Assembly: GCF_039880525.1 (NCBI RefSeq)
Contig: NZ_CP156989.1
Span: 806,001 to 870,000 of the forward strand
Source of the DNA: Agrococcus sp. ProA11
GTDB taxonomy: Bacteria; Actinomycetota; Actinomycetes; Actinomycetales; Microbacteriaceae
Length of the DNA: 64,000 nt
Reading direction: 5' to 3'
The position numbers and the translations under genes are program-made. How positions within the stretch are numbered: position 1 is the first letter of the stretch; every line of letters starts with the position of its first letter. The notes beneath the pieces are model-generated. The model was not told the DNA's origin. It ran no database searches and saw only the letters and a program-made list of their open reading frames with translations. Positions 50,366 to 63,363 of the stretch are shown in pieces.

Positions 50366-50745
50366 GCCTGGAAGCCATGCTCGACGTGCTCGGCTCGGCG
50401 CTGGTGCTGGCCGGCGCGTTCTTCGCGCTCACCGCCGCCATCGGCCTCGTGCGGCTGCCGGATGTGCTGAACCGCATGCATGCGGCCTCGAAGCCGCAGT
50501 CGCTCGGATTTGTGCTGCTGTGCGCCGGCCTCGCGCTCGTGCTGCGCGAGCCGGCAGCCACCACGATGCTCGTGCTCGCCGCCGGCCTGCAGCTCGTGAC
50601 GGCGCCGGCGGCGACCCAGATGATGGGCAAGGCCGCGTACCGGACCGGCCAGTTCCGCTCCGACCTCGTGGTGGTGGACGACCACACGCCCGACTCCGAC
50701 GACGAACCCGATGAGGATCGGGATGACGACGCCGAGACCCGCTAG
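50362..50745 (+). CDS. mnhG: Mrp antiporter subunit G
   Basis: A 127-residue subunit with three helices, AAIGLVRLPDVLNRMHAASKPQSLGFVLL being the family signature. The C-terminus is Asp-rich (DDHTPDSDDEPDEDRDDDAE). It is the last gene of the antiporter operon, which therefore has A(B fused), C, D, E, F and G, a complete set. Its ATG overlaps mnhF (ATGA). Confidence 0.93.
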   Translation: MSLEAMLDVLGSALVLAGAFFALTAAIGLVRLPDVLNRMHAASKPQSLGFVLLCAGLALVLREPAATTMLVLAAGLQLVTAPAATQMMGKAAYRTGQFRSDLVVVDDHTPDSDDEPDEDRDDDAETR

Positions 50746-50780
50746 GATCAGCGGAGCATCACACAGCCGGCCGCTGCACG

Positions 50781-50872
50781 CCCGGGCGGGAGAGCTCCTT
50801 CGGGAGCACCGAAGGAGCAAGCCTCCCCGCCAAACTCTCAGGTCCTAGAACCGCTCGGGAAGGCCACACAGG
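50781..50872 (+). promoter_or_regulatory. Glycine riboswitch (single aptamer)
   Basis: The conserved blocks GGGAGAG, CACCGAAGGAGCAAG and AACTCTCAGGTC occur in the right order and spacing, directly before gcvT. These are the core of the glycine (gcvT) riboswitch. Only one aptamer is present; the second half often seen in tandem forms is absent. It should raise gcvTHP expression when glycine is in excess. Confidence 0.92.
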
Positions 50873-50902
50873 AGCAGGTCTCATCGATCGACGACTGTGG
50901 GG

Positions 50903-50925
50903 GAGTCCAGACCAATGGAGGACTC
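50903..50925 (+). promoter_or_regulatory. Hairpin abutting the gcvT start, partly covering its Shine-Dalgarno
   Basis: GAGTCC (50903-50908) and GGACTC (50920-50925) pair perfectly, and the second arm contains the end of the GGAGG ribosome site and touches the ATG at 50926. It is a candidate expression platform for the glycine riboswitch, acting on translation. The pairing is seen; its switching is inferred. Confidence 0.45.
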
Positions 50926-52037
<1,112 letters not shown>

Positions 52038-52041
<4 letters not shown>

Positions 52042-52396
52042 GCGAGACCAAGTACACCAAGGACCACGAGTGGGTGCGCGTCGACGGCGATGTCGCGACG
52101 GTCGGCATCACCGACTACGCGCAGGCGCAGCTGGGCGACGTCGTCTACGTGGATCTGCCGGGCGTCGGCCGCAGCTTCGCGGCCGGTGAGTCGCTGGGCG
52201 AGATCGAGTCGACGAAGTCTGTCGGCGAGCTCATCGCGCCGGCGGCCGGCGAGGTAGTCGAGGTCAACGACGAGGTCGCCGACGACCCCACGCTCGTGAA
52301 CTCCGGTGCCGAGGGCGATGGCTGGCTCGTCAAGCTCCGCTTCACCGAGGAGCCGGAGCTGCTCGACGAGGCGGCATACCGCGAGCTCACCGCCTG

Positions 52397-52397
<1 letters not shown>
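52038..52397 (+). CDS. gcvH: Glycine cleavage system H protein
   Basis: A 119-residue lipoyl carrier. The lipoylated lysine is K60 in [15 protein letters not shown], and [21 protein letters not shown] is the usual start region. It shuttles the aminomethyl group between GcvP and GcvT. Start overlaps gcvT (ATGA) and the stop shares one base with gcvP (TGATG). Confidence 0.97.
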
Positions 52398-55242
<2,845 letters not shown>

Positions 55243-55243
<1 letters not shown>

Positions 55244-57069
55244 TGCCCTCCGTAGGTCGAGGAGCACGCGGCGCAGCCGCGCGCGTCACGAGACCGCTCC
55301 GCCCCCTCGCGATCGCTACCGCCGCGATCCTCGCCCTAGCCCTGACCGCCTGCGCCGACCCGGCCCACCCCCCGCGCGTCGTCGCCGGAACGGCGGTCGA
55401 CGTGGCATGGACGGGCGAGCTCACCTCCGTGAACGCAGCGAGCACGCAGGGCGCGACGAGCGGCAACCGCGACGTGGCGGCGATGACGCGCGGCGCCTTC
55501 GCGGTCATCGACGATGCCGGGGAGGTGCGGGAGGATCCCACCTTCGGCACCGCCACGATCATCGATGAGTCGCCGTTCACCGTGCGCTACGACCTGGCTG
55601 ACGGCGTCCGCTGGTCCGATGGCGTGCCCGTCGACGCCGCCGACCTCATGCTCGGCTGGGCCGCCGCATCCAACGCGCTGTCCACGCGCGATCTCGCCAT
55701 CGACGCGCTGCGCGGCGTCGATGGCGCGCTCGACCTGCCAGAGGATGCGGTCTGGTTCGACGTCGCGGACGCCGGCGGCATGCAGCACGCCTCGGCAGCG
55801 GTGCGCGACGACTGGGCTCGCTCGGTCGATGTCGAGTTCTCGCAGCCGATCCCCGAGTGGCGACTCGCGCTCGAGGTCGCGGTGCCCGCCCACCTGCTCG
55901 GCCAGCGGGTGCTGGGCATCGCCGACCCGATGGAGGCGAAGCAGGCGCTGCTCGACGCCCTCGACCGCGCCGATCCGCTCGTGCTCGGGCAGGTCGCGGC
56001 GGCCTGGAGCTCGCTCACGATCGATCCGCTCGCGCCGGATGCCGAGCTGCTGCTCTCGAGCGGCCCGTACCGCGTCGAGGCGATGCAGCACGGCCGCGTC
56101 GAGCTGGTGGCCAACGACGCGTACGTGGGCGCGCAGGGCGCCGCGATCGAGCGGATCGCGCTGCAGCCGGTGGCCGACGATCGCGCCGCGCTCGCCGGTC
56201 TGACCGCGGGCGAGCTCGACGTCGCGACCATCGCGCGCACGGATGCCGACAGCGCGCAGCTGCGCGACCTGGAGCGCGACGACGCGGCGCTCGTGAGCCA
56301 CAGCTTCGGAGTGCGGTGGGAGCTGGCGCTGCGCGCCGACCGCGCACCGCTGCAGTCGGTCGAGGCCCGCACGTCGCTCCTGCAGTCGGTCGACCGTCGG
56401 GGTGCGATCGAGGCCGCGCATGGGGAGGGCGGCCAGGACGCGGCGGCGACGACCGACTCGATGCTGTTCCGCGCCGACACCCGCGTCTACGGCTATGCGC
56501 TCGAGGACGCCGGCTTCGGCGAGAGGTTCGGCGACACTGATCCCGAGGCGGCCGCGATGCTGCGCGAGTCGATGGCGATCGCGTCCGGCACCGAGATCTG
56601 CGTGCGCTTCGATCGCGCGGAGGCGTTCGCGGCCGCATTCGTGGCCGCGATGCGGGCCCCGGCCGCCGAGGCGGGGTGGGCGGTGCGCGACTGCGGCGTC
56701 GACGACCTCGTAGCGGGCCTCGAGCAGGACGACTGGAATGCGGTGCTGCACATGACGCCGGTGCCCTCGGATGTGGCGGAGATCTCCGAGCGCTGGCGGG
56801 GCGGCGGCATCACAGCGGCCGCGAGCCCTGAGCGCGATGCGCTGCTCGATGAGGCGCTCGCGACCGCCGATCAGGATGCGCTCGAGGAGACGCTGCTCGA
56901 GCTCGAGACCTCGCTCGTCGCCGACGCCCTGCTGCTGCCGATCGTGGAGCCGGAGCGGTTGACGATCGCGCGCGCCGACGTGCGGGGCGTCACGCCGCGG
57001 CCCGGGCCTGCCGCGCTCACCTGGAACGCGTGGGAGTGGTCGATCGACGCCGCGACGCCGGCGCCGTAG
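55243..57069 (+). CDS. Family-5 solute-binding lipoprotein, orphan, with unusual signal peptide
   Basis: A 608-residue lipoprotein. The signal peptide ends at lipobox LTAC (C37), followed by an SBP_bac_5 fold with RYDLADGVRWSDGVPVDAADLMLGW and a C-terminal WNAWEWS that also occurs in the second binding protein (58154). So the two are paralogues. Its ATG overlaps gcvP (TGATG), and the only possible start codons lie upstream of a palindromic repeat (55255-55295), which encodes residues 5-18. No permease or ATPase is next to it, so it may serve the transporter downstream or have lost its own. Binding specificity is unknown. Confidence 0.75.
55255..55295. repeat. Palindromic repeat copy inside the lipoprotein start
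   Basis: This 41-bp stretch shares TCGAGGAGC and GCGCGTCACGAGA with the intergenic copy at 57147-57185. Its arms around CGCGGC-GCA-GCCGCG form an imperfect hairpin. It lies over codons 5-18 of the lipoprotein gene and keeps frame. Confidence 0.65.
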
Positions 57070-57090
57070 CGGATCACCGCGGCGGTCGAC

Positions 57091-57130
57091 GGTCTCGTGA
57101 CGCGGCCGGGCCGCGCCCACCCGCTCCTCG
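57091..57130. repeat. Intergenic palindromic repeat, reverse copy
   Basis: GGTCTCGTGACGCGGCC... ...CCGCTCCTCG, the reverse complement of the same repeat as at 57147-57185 and 55255-55295. It is the first of a facing pair after the lipoprotein gene, 16 bp from the second copy, giving a REP/BIME-like unit. It may end or stabilise transcripts. Confidence 0.6.
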
Positions 57131-57146
57131 CCCTGCGGGGAGTTCG

Positions 57147-57185
57147 TTGATCGAGGAGCGCGCGCAGCGCGCGTCACGAGATCAA
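57147..57185. repeat. Intergenic palindromic repeat, forward copy
   Basis: A 39-bp element bounded by TTGATC and GATCAA, with a CGCGCGC hairpin core. It is the clearest copy of the repeat and lies between the lipoprotein and CPBP genes. Confidence 0.65.
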
Positions 57186-57220
57186 CCTCCGAGATCAACC
57201 CCCGAGAGCAGACCCCGAGG

Positions 57221-57988
57221 TCAGCCGCCGAGCAGCCCCGGGAACGTCGCGTACGCCCACGGATACCCCACGAACACCGCCACGTCGATGAGCGTGTGCG
57301 CGATGATGAGCGGCAGCAGCCTGCCGGTGCGCTGATAGAGCCAGCCGAACAGCAGCCCCATCGCGAAGTTGCCGATCAGCGCCGGCACGCCCTGGTACAG
57401 GTGATACATCCCGCGCAGCGCGGCAGTCGCGACGATGATCTGCCACGCGCTCCATCCGAGCCGTCGCAGCCGCTCGAACAGGTAGCCGATCACGATCACC
57501 TCTTCGGTCAGCCCCGCGCGCAGGGCCGACAGCAGCAGCACCGGCACGGTGAACCAGTGAGCGTCGAGCGGCGACGGGACCACGTCGACGGTGAGCCCCG
57601 TCGCGCGACCCGCCACATAGAGCGCGAGGCCGGGGATGCCGATGACGAGCACCAGCGCGGTGCCGGATGCCGTGTCCCGCCAGGGACGGCTTCCATCGAT
57701 CCCGAGCGCGCCCATGTGCGGTCGCCGATGGCGCCACAGCAGCCAGATCACGAGCGCCACGGGCACGAGGTCGAGCACGATGCCGGTGAGCTGGTACGCG
57801 AGATCGAGCCACGGCCGGTCGGAGCGCGCCGGATTGAGCGCGACCTGCTGCTCGCCGATGGGCGTCGGGCGGGTCGAGACGTCGATGTACTGCAGCAGCG
57901 ACCAGAGCGCGCTCGCCCCCAGCGACAGGAACAGGACGATGGCGATCTCGAGCACGAGGCGTCGTCGGCGGATCAGCATGGCAGGCAC
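57221..57988 (-). CDS. CPBP-family intramembrane metalloprotease
   Basis: A 255-residue polytopic protein with the CPBP (Abi/type II CAAX) motifs. GLTEEVIVIGYLFERL has the EE and following R, GMYHLYQG and NFAMGLLFGWLYQRTG lie next, and IIAHTLIDV supplies the C-terminal His. It likely cleaves membrane peptides or modifies prenylated-type substrates; target unknown. GTG at 57988 or ATG at 57979 may be used; the ATG has GAGG 10 bp upstream. It converges with the lipoprotein gene and diverges from the oligopeptide operon. Confidence 0.83.
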   Translation of the reverse strand: MPAMLIRRRRLVLEIAIVLFLSLGASALWSLLQYIDVSTRPTPIGEQQVALNPARSDRPWLDLAYQLTGIVLDLVPVALVIWLLWRHRRPHMGALGIDGSRPWRDTASGTALVLVIGIPGLALYVAGRATGLTVDVVPSPLDAHWFTVPVLLLSALRAGLTEEVIVIGYLFERLRRLGWSAWQIIVATAALRGMYHLYQGVPALIGNFAMGLLFGWLYQRTGRLLPLIIAHTLIDVAVFVGYPWAYATFPGLLGG

Positions 57989-58082
57989 GCCTCAACGCTA
58001 TGGGCAGAGCGCCTCAGGATCGTGGAAGCACCAAAATGGTAACGATCGCATCACCGCGCGTGGTGGGCGCTGGGGCCGTGCC

Positions 58083-58088
58083 TAGACT
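58083..58088 (+). promoter_or_regulatory. Possible -10 box of the oligopeptide operon
   Basis: TAGACT is 66 bp before the GTG at 58154 in a 165-bp divergent region, but no good -35 lies 16-18 bp upstream. A 6-bp hairpin (GCGGCT/AGCCGC, 58109-58125) follows in the leader. The call is tentative. Confidence 0.25.
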
Positions 58089-58153
58089 GGCATTCATCTC
58101 AGAGCACTGCGGCTCAAGAAGCCGCTCGCTCACCTTGCACAGGAGGATAACCA

Positions 58154-59974
58154 GTGACAATCATCAACAAGCGTCGCGGCCGCACGCTTGCAGGCATGGC
58201 CATCGGCACCGCTGCCATGGTCGCGCTCGCGGGCTGCACCACGACCACCCCCGACCCGGGCACCTCGGGCGAGACCGACCCGAGCGCGGGCGCCGGTGGC
58301 TCGATCAGCATCGCGCAGACCAACGCTGCGACGGCGCTGTCCTCGGCCACGCCGGAGACCAACCTCAACACCAACGGCATGATCGACTACCTCATGGGTA
58401 ACGCGACCGGCCCGGGTTCGTTCTTCTACGTCGACAACGAGTTCAACATCGTTCCGGACGAGACCAACGGCACGGTCGAGCTCGTCACCGACGAGCCGCT
58501 GGTCGTCAAGTACACCCTCGACCCCGAGGCTGTCTGGTCGGACGGCACGCCGATGACGACCACCGACCTGCTGCTGCAGTGGGCGATCGGCTCGGGCTGG
58601 TTCGACGACGCGACCTACGACGAGGAGACGGGCGAGGTCGCTTCCGGCAACGTCTACTTCCAGCTCGCTGGCTCCACCTCGGGTCTTGACACCACGTCGT
58701 TCCCCGAGATCGACGAAGAGGCCGGCACGCTGACGCTCGAGTACAGCGAGCCGTACGTCGACTGGAACCTCGTCAACCTGATCGGCAAGCCGGCGCACGT
58801 GTTCGCTGAGCACGCTGGCTTCGGCTCGACCGAGGAGCTCGCGACCTTCCTGGCCGAGACGCCCGAGGGCAACCCGGACGCTCCGGCCGAGCCGAACGAG
58901 CAGCTCCAGTCGCTCGCCGAGCTGTGGAACACGGGCTACAACATCACGTCGATGCCGACGGACGAGGGTCTCCTCGTCGGTGCCGGCATGTGGGTCCCGA
59001 AGGACTTCACGGCCGACGACGGTGGCTTCATCTCCTTCGAGCCGAACCCCAACTGGCGCGGCGAGATGGCCCCGGGCTTCGACGAACTGATCATCCGCTT
59101 CATCGGTGACCCCAACGCGCAGATCACGGCACTCCAGAACGGCGAGGTGCAGGTCATCGAGCCGCAGCCGTCGGCTGACACCATCGCCGCGATCGAGGGC
59201 TTCGGCGGCACGCTGATCCAGGGTTCGCAGCTGTCGTACGACCACATCGACCTCACGATGAACTCCGAGGTGTTCGCCGACGCGAACGTCCGCGAGGCCT
59301 TCCTCAAGACCATCCCGCGCCAGGCGATCCTCGACTCGATCGTGGCACCGGTGCAGGAGGACGCCGAGGTGCTCAACTCGCAGCAGTTCGTCACGAACCA
59401 GCCGCAGTACGAGGACGCAGTGGCCGCCAACGGCTACTCGGACTTCACCGAGCCCGACATCGAGGGCGCTCGTGAGCTGCTCGCCGGCGCCACGCCGACG
59501 GTCAGCATCCTCTACAACACGAACAACCCGAACCGCGTCGACGCGTTCCAGCTGATCCAGGCCAGCGCTTCGGAGGCCGGCTTCAACATCGTCGACGCCG
59601 GCTCGCCCGACTGGGGCAGCCTGCTCGGATCGGGCAGCTACGACGCATCGATCTTCGGTTGGATCTCCGCGGGTGTCGGCTACGCCGGCCTCCCGCAGAT
59701 CTGGAAGACCAACGGTGGTGGCAACTACAACGGCTACTCGAACTCCGAGGTCGACGCTCTCGTCGACGAGTCGCAGATGACCATCGGTGACGAGGAGCGT
59801 CTGACCGAGATCCAGATCGAGATCGACGCACTCACCCGCGATGACTTCTACGGCCTGCCGCTGTTCCAGACCCCCGGTCTGGTTGCAACGAACGGTGCCG
59901 TCGACGGTGTCGTCTACAACGGCGGCCAGACGGGCGTCATCTGGAACACCTGGGAGTGGTCGCTCGTCGGCTGA
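58154..59974 (+). CDS. Family-5 oligopeptide-type solute-binding lipoprotein
   Basis: A 606-residue lipoprotein with signal peptide ending LAGC (C28). The SBP_bac_5 body has VKYTLDPEAVWSDGTPMTTTDLLLQWAIG, and it ends VIWNTWEWSLVG like the orphan paralogue at 55243. AGGAGG lies 8 bp before the GTG. It is the substrate receptor of the operon that continues with two permeases and an ATPase. The codon choice (frequent GGC, GTC, GAG with few rare codons) suggests strong expression. Typical cargo is oligopeptides, but not provable here. Confidence 0.92.
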   Translation: MTIINKRRGRTLAGMAIGTAAMVALAGCTTTTPDPGTSGETDPSAGAGGSISIAQTNAATALSSATPETNLNTNGMIDYLMGNATGPGSFFYVDNEFNIVPDETNGTVELVTDEPLVVKYTLDPEAVWSDGTPMTTTDLLLQWAIGSGWFDDATYDEETGEVASGNVYFQLAGSTSGLDTTSFPEIDEEAGTLTLEYSEPYVDWNLVNLIGKPAHVFAEHAGFGSTEELATFLAETPEGNPDAPAEPNEQLQSLAELWNTGYNITSMPTDEGLLVGAGMWVPKDFTADDGGFISFEPNPNWRGEMAPGFDELIIRFIGDPNAQITALQNGEVQVIEPQPSADTIAAIEGFGGTLIQGSQLSYDHIDLTMNSEVFADANVREAFLKTIPRQAILDSIVAPVQEDAEVLNSQQFVTNQPQYEDAVAANGYSDFTEPDIEGARELLAGATPTVSILYNTNNPNRVDAFQLIQASASEAGFNIVDAGSPDWGSLLGSGSYDASIFGWISAGVGYAGLPQIWKTNGGGNYNGYSNSEVDALVDESQMTIGDEERLTEIQIEIDALTRDDFYGLPLFQTPGLVATNGAVDGVVYNGGQTGVIWNTWEWSLVG

Positions 59975-60007
59975 TCGCCTGACAGAATGATTCCCAGTTA
60001 GTCCTTC

Positions 60008-60047
60008 GGCCGTGGCTGTCGGGACCCAAGTCCCGGCAGCCACGGCC
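60008..60047 (+). promoter_or_regulatory. Strong hairpin after the binding-protein gene
   Basis: An 18-bp stem (one G-T wobble) with a CCAA loop starts 33 bp after the stop at 59974. A T-run is absent. In such operons a stem here often protects the binding-protein mRNA and lowers permease expression; that role is inferred. Confidence 0.55.
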
Positions 60048-60064
60048 AACCCGTGTCCGTCCTC

Positions 60065-60087
60065 GATCACGCGCGACCCGCGTGATC
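60065..60087 (+). promoter_or_regulatory. Second hairpin before the permease gene
   Basis: GATCACGCG and CGCGTGATC pair perfectly around a 5-nt loop, 25 bp before the permease GTG at 60113. Together with the first stem it forms a two-hairpin spacer in the operon. Confidence 0.5.
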
Positions 60088-60112
60088 TTCCGGTTGATCG
60101 GAGCCCAGAGCC

Positions 60113-61654
60113 GTGCTCAGCTTCATCGTGAGGCGCATCCTTGCCTCCATTCTCACCCTGCTCGTCGCGTCGTTCATCATGTACGTGCTGACGGCGAACT
60201 CAGGGAACCCCCTGGAAGACCTCCAGGGCTCGAACGCCCCGAACGCACAGCTGCTGATCGGCCAGCGCATCGAACGACTCGACCTCGACGTGCCGCCGCC
60301 GCTCCGCTGGTTCGGCTGGCTCGCAGGCGCAGCGGGCTGCTTGACGCCCTTCACGCCCTGTGACCTCGGCACCGACCTGAACTACACACCCGTGACCGCG
60401 CTGCTCGGCAACGCCACCGCCTCAACGGTGAGGCTGGTCGCCGCCTCCACGATCCTCGCGATCCTGTTCGGCGTCATCACGGGCATCGTCTCGGCCCTCC
60501 GCCAGTACTCGGCGTTCGACCTCGGCATGACGTTCGTGAGCTTCTTCCTGTACTCGCTGCCGTCGTTCCTCGCCGCCGTGCTGCTGAAGGAGTTCATCGC
60601 GATCGACTTCAACAACTGGCTCTCGAACGGCGACTCGAGCATCGGGCTCATCCCGTCGATCGTCTTCGCGCTGCTGATCGGCGCGATCATGCAGGCGCTC
60701 ACCGCGGGCTCGGTCCGCAGACGCGTGCTCACCTTCGCCATCGCGACCGCTGCCACCCTCGGGATGCTCCTGTACCTGGATGCGGTGAACTGGTTCCAGC
60801 GGCCGGGGCTCGGCGCTGTCGGGCTGCTGCTGCTGATCGGCGGCACGGTCTTCGGCGTCGTCGCGGTGCTGGCGGGCTTCGCCAACCGGCGGGCGCTGCT
60901 GGGCGCGGGCATCGCGGGCGTGCTCACCTACGGCTCGTACTTCGCGCTCCAGGGCCTGTTCGACATCTCGACGGTCTGGACCGTCGGCATCGTCGCGCTC
61001 GGCACACTCGCCGTCTGCTTCGTGGTCGGCTGGGTCATCGGCGGCCCGGATCGGAGCCTGGTCATCCGCGTGACGATGCTCGTCGGCTTCCTCGGGATGC
61101 TGCTGGTCATCGCCGACCGCTTCCTCCAGGCATGGCCCGCGTACCTGTCGAACCCGCGCATCAACAACCGGCCCATCGCCACGGTCGGCGAGCAGACGGT
61201 CGGGCTCTCCGGCGACATGTGGGTGATGGGGCTCGACACGTTCACGCACTTCCTGCTGCCGACCATCTCGCTCACGCTCATCTCGTTCGCGGGCTACACG
61301 CGCTATGCGCGCGCCGGCCTGCTCGAGGTGCTCAACCAGGACTACATCCGCACCGCACGGGCGAAGGGCCTGTCTGAGCGCGTCGTGATCACGCGGCACG
61401 CGTTCCGCAACATGCTCATTCCGATCACGACCATCGTCGCCGCCGATATCGGCGTGCTGCTCGGCGGCGCCCTCATCACGGAGCGCGTGTTCGCGATCAG
61501 TGGCATGGGTGCGCTGTTCACCGTGGCGCTCGGCAGAGTGGACGTGAACCCGGTCATGGGCTACTTCATCGTGATCGCCATCACCGCGATCCTGTTCAAC
61601 TTCCTCGCAGACCTGAGCTACGCGCTCCTCGACCCGAGAGTGAGGGTCAAGTGA
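60113..61654 (+). CDS. Oligopeptide-type ABC permease (OppB/DppB) with inserted membrane segments
   Basis: A 513-residue permease. The usual OppB family is about 310-340 residues. The extra length is an insert at about residues 178-345 carrying roughly six additional hydrophobic segments, after LPSFLAAVLLKEFIAIDF and before the family part LPTISLTLISFAGYTRYARAG. The EAA loop DYIRTARAKGLSERVVITRHAFRN is intact near residue 410, so the protein should still contact the ATPase. The insert's function is unknown. It starts at GTG 60113 and overlaps the next permease (GTGA at 61651). Confidence 0.85.
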   Translation: MLSFIVRRILASILTLLVASFIMYVLTANSGNPLEDLQGSNAPNAQLLIGQRIERLDLDVPPPLRWFGWLAGAAGCLTPFTPCDLGTDLNYTPVTALLGNATASTVRLVAASTILAILFGVITGIVSALRQYSAFDLGMTFVSFFLYSLPSFLAAVLLKEFIAIDFNNWLSNGDSSIGLIPSIVFALLIGAIMQALTAGSVRRRVLTFAIATAATLGMLLYLDAVNWFQRPGLGAVGLLLLIGGTVFGVVAVLAGFANRRALLGAGIAGVLTYGSYFALQGLFDISTVWTVGIVALGTLAVCFVVGWVIGGPDRSLVIRVTMLVGFLGMLLVIADRFLQAWPAYLSNPRINNRPIATVGEQTVGLSGDMWVMGLDTFTHFLLPTISLTLISFAGYTRYARAGLLEVLNQDYIRTARAKGLSERVVITRHAFRNMLIPITTIVAADIGVLLGGALITERVFAISGMGALFTVALGRVDVNPVMGYFIVIAITAILFNFLADLSYALLDPRVRVK

Positions 61655-62664
61655 CGAACCCCACCGCTAACGGCAAGACGCCGGGCGAAGGCACCGCCGG
61701 CGAGAGCCAGACGACGCTCGTCTTCAAGCGCTTCGTGCGCAACAAGACCTCCATGGTCTCGTTCGTGCTGCTGGTCGCGATCTTCGCGTTCTCGATCTCG
61801 GCGATCGGCCTCGGGCCCATCCCGGGCTGGTGGCACCACAACTACTACCAGCCGGTGCCGGTCGTGGATGCTGGCAAGCCCACGCTCTCGCTCATCCCCG
61901 AGTGGCTCGGCGGCGCGGGCTTCGCGCTCGGCGAGCACCCGTTCGGCCAGACGCGCATCGGCGTCGACTACTTCGCGGCGACCATGCGCGGCGTGCAGAA
62001 CTCGTTCCTCGTGATCGTGCTGCTCGCCGGTGTCGCCACCGTGCTCGGCACCGTCGTCGGCGCCCTCGCCGGCTACTACCGCGGCTGGGTCGACGCGATC
62101 CTGATGCGCATCACCGACGTGTTCATCGTCATCCCGCTCATCGTGGTCGGCGCGGTGGTCGGCCGCATGACCGGCGGTCTCGGCGTGCAGTACCTCGCCA
62201 TCACGCTGGGCTTCGTCGCCTGGATGGGCATCGCGCGTCTGGTGCGAGCGGAGTTCCTGTCGCTGCGCGAGCGCGAGTTCGTGGAGGCTGCACGCGTGGC
62301 GGGCGCGAGCGATGCGCGCATCATCTTCAAGCACATCCTGCCGAACGCGCTCGGCGTCGTCATCGTCGCGGCATCGCTGATCGCTGCTTCGGCGATCCTG
62401 CTCGAGACGGCGCTCAGCTACCTCGGCTACGGCATCCGCTCACCAGAGGCGTCGCTGGGCCTGCTGGTCTCCGACAACCAGTCGGCGTTCGCCACCCGGC
62501 CCTGGCTGTTCTGGTTCCCGGCGTCCTTCATCGTGGTCCCGGCGCTGCTGATCAACTTCATCGGCGACGGCCTGCGCGACGCGTTCGACCCGCGCCAGAA
62601 GCGGTTCTCGATCCGTCGGACGAAGGAGCTGCCACAGGATTCGGGCAGCACCCGCAATGGGTGA
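61651..62664 (+). CDS. Oligopeptide-type ABC permease (OppC/DppC)
   Basis: A 337-residue partner permease. It has an N-terminal FKRFVRNKTSMVSFVLLVAIFAFS, and the EAA loop REFVEAARVAGASDARIIFKHILPN near the middle. GYGIRSPEASLGLLVSDN is the typical late loop. Length and motifs are normal for the family. GTG at 61651 overlaps the first permease's stop. After it the strand changes, and the ATPase gene only resumes at 63364. Confidence 0.92.
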   Translation: MTNPTANGKTPGEGTAGESQTTLVFKRFVRNKTSMVSFVLLVAIFAFSISAIGLGPIPGWWHHNYYQPVPVVDAGKPTLSLIPEWLGGAGFALGEHPFGQTRIGVDYFAATMRGVQNSFLVIVLLAGVATVLGTVVGALAGYYRGWVDAILMRITDVFIVIPLIVVGAVVGRMTGGLGVQYLAITLGFVAWMGIARLVRAEFLSLREREFVEAARVAGASDARIIFKHILPNALGVVIVAASLIAASAILLETALSYLGYGIRSPEASLGLLVSDNQSAFATRPWLFWFPASFIVVPALLINFIGDGLRDAFDPRQKRFSIRRTKELPQDSGSTRNG

Positions 62665-62686
62665 GTCGGTGTCGCTGACGACCGTG

Positions 62687-63301
62687 TCAGAGCAGCAGCG
62701 GCACGACGGTCGCGAGCACGGGGCCGATGACGAGCGCGACCGCGCGACCCCGGTGGATGCTCGTGGGCACCGCGACGTCGCCGGCGTCGATGTCGGAGCG
62801 GTGCTCCGCCCAGCGCTGACGCACGAGCGCGGCGGCGTCGCCCGACTCGGTGCCGCGCAGGTCGCCGATGCGCACACCGGCGTCGAGCGGATTGCGCGGA
62901 TCGCGGTCATCGCGATCCTCGCGAGCGCGACGTGCCTTGGCGCGGCCGACCAGGGCGCTCGCCTGCGGCGCGCACCAGACGGTCCATGCGGCGCCGGGCG
63001 TGTGCAGCGTGAGCGCGAAGCGCGTGTCCACGTGGATCAGCGCCTCCCAGGGCACCCTGACGGTGCGCAGCGGATTGCGGATCTCGTTGCCGCCGTCGTC
63101 GACCGTCAGGCTCGGAGCCCAGAGGAAGACGTGCACCGCGTAGGCCAGCCAGGCGCCCCCGAGCGCGACGGCGGCGACGCCCTGCAGGGTGGAGCCCAGC
63201 GCGATCAGCACGCCCAGCACGGCGAGCAGCGCCCACGAGGCGATCGCCATGCCCCGATTGACGCGAGAGTGGACCGTCACGGTGCGCAGATCGTCGTTCA
63301 C
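62687..63301 (-). CDS. Membrane PH-domain-like protein, opposite strand within the transporter operon
   Basis: A 204-residue protein with two membrane helices near its N-terminus (SWALLAVLGVLIALG; VAAVALGGAWLAYAVHVFLW) and a following PH-like domain with DDGGNEIRNPLRTVRVPWEALIHVDTRFALTLHT. Such actinobacterial PH-domain membrane proteins have no clear role. GTG at 63301 is preceded by GAAGCTGTG. It runs against the transporter operon between oppC-type permease and ATPase, so the rightward transcript would be antisense to it. Confidence 0.7.
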   Translation of the reverse strand: MNDDLRTVTVHSRVNRGMAIASWALLAVLGVLIALGSTLQGVAAVALGGAWLAYAVHVFLWAPSLTVDDGGNEIRNPLRTVRVPWEALIHVDTRFALTLHTPGAAWTVWCAPQASALVGRAKARRAREDRDDRDPRNPLDAGVRIGDLRGTESGDAAALVRQRWAEHRSDIDAGDVAVPTSIHRGRAVALVIGPVLATVVPLLL

Positions 63302-63363
63302 AGCTTCATCGTCGCAGGCGCCACAGCGCCCGGCGAATCCGACACCCCGCAGGAGGAGGCGGC

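Noticed and set aside
50873-50902. Second glycine aptamer downstream of the first
   Set aside because: The conserved CGAAGGAGCAA and CTCTCAGG blocks do not recur before gcvT.
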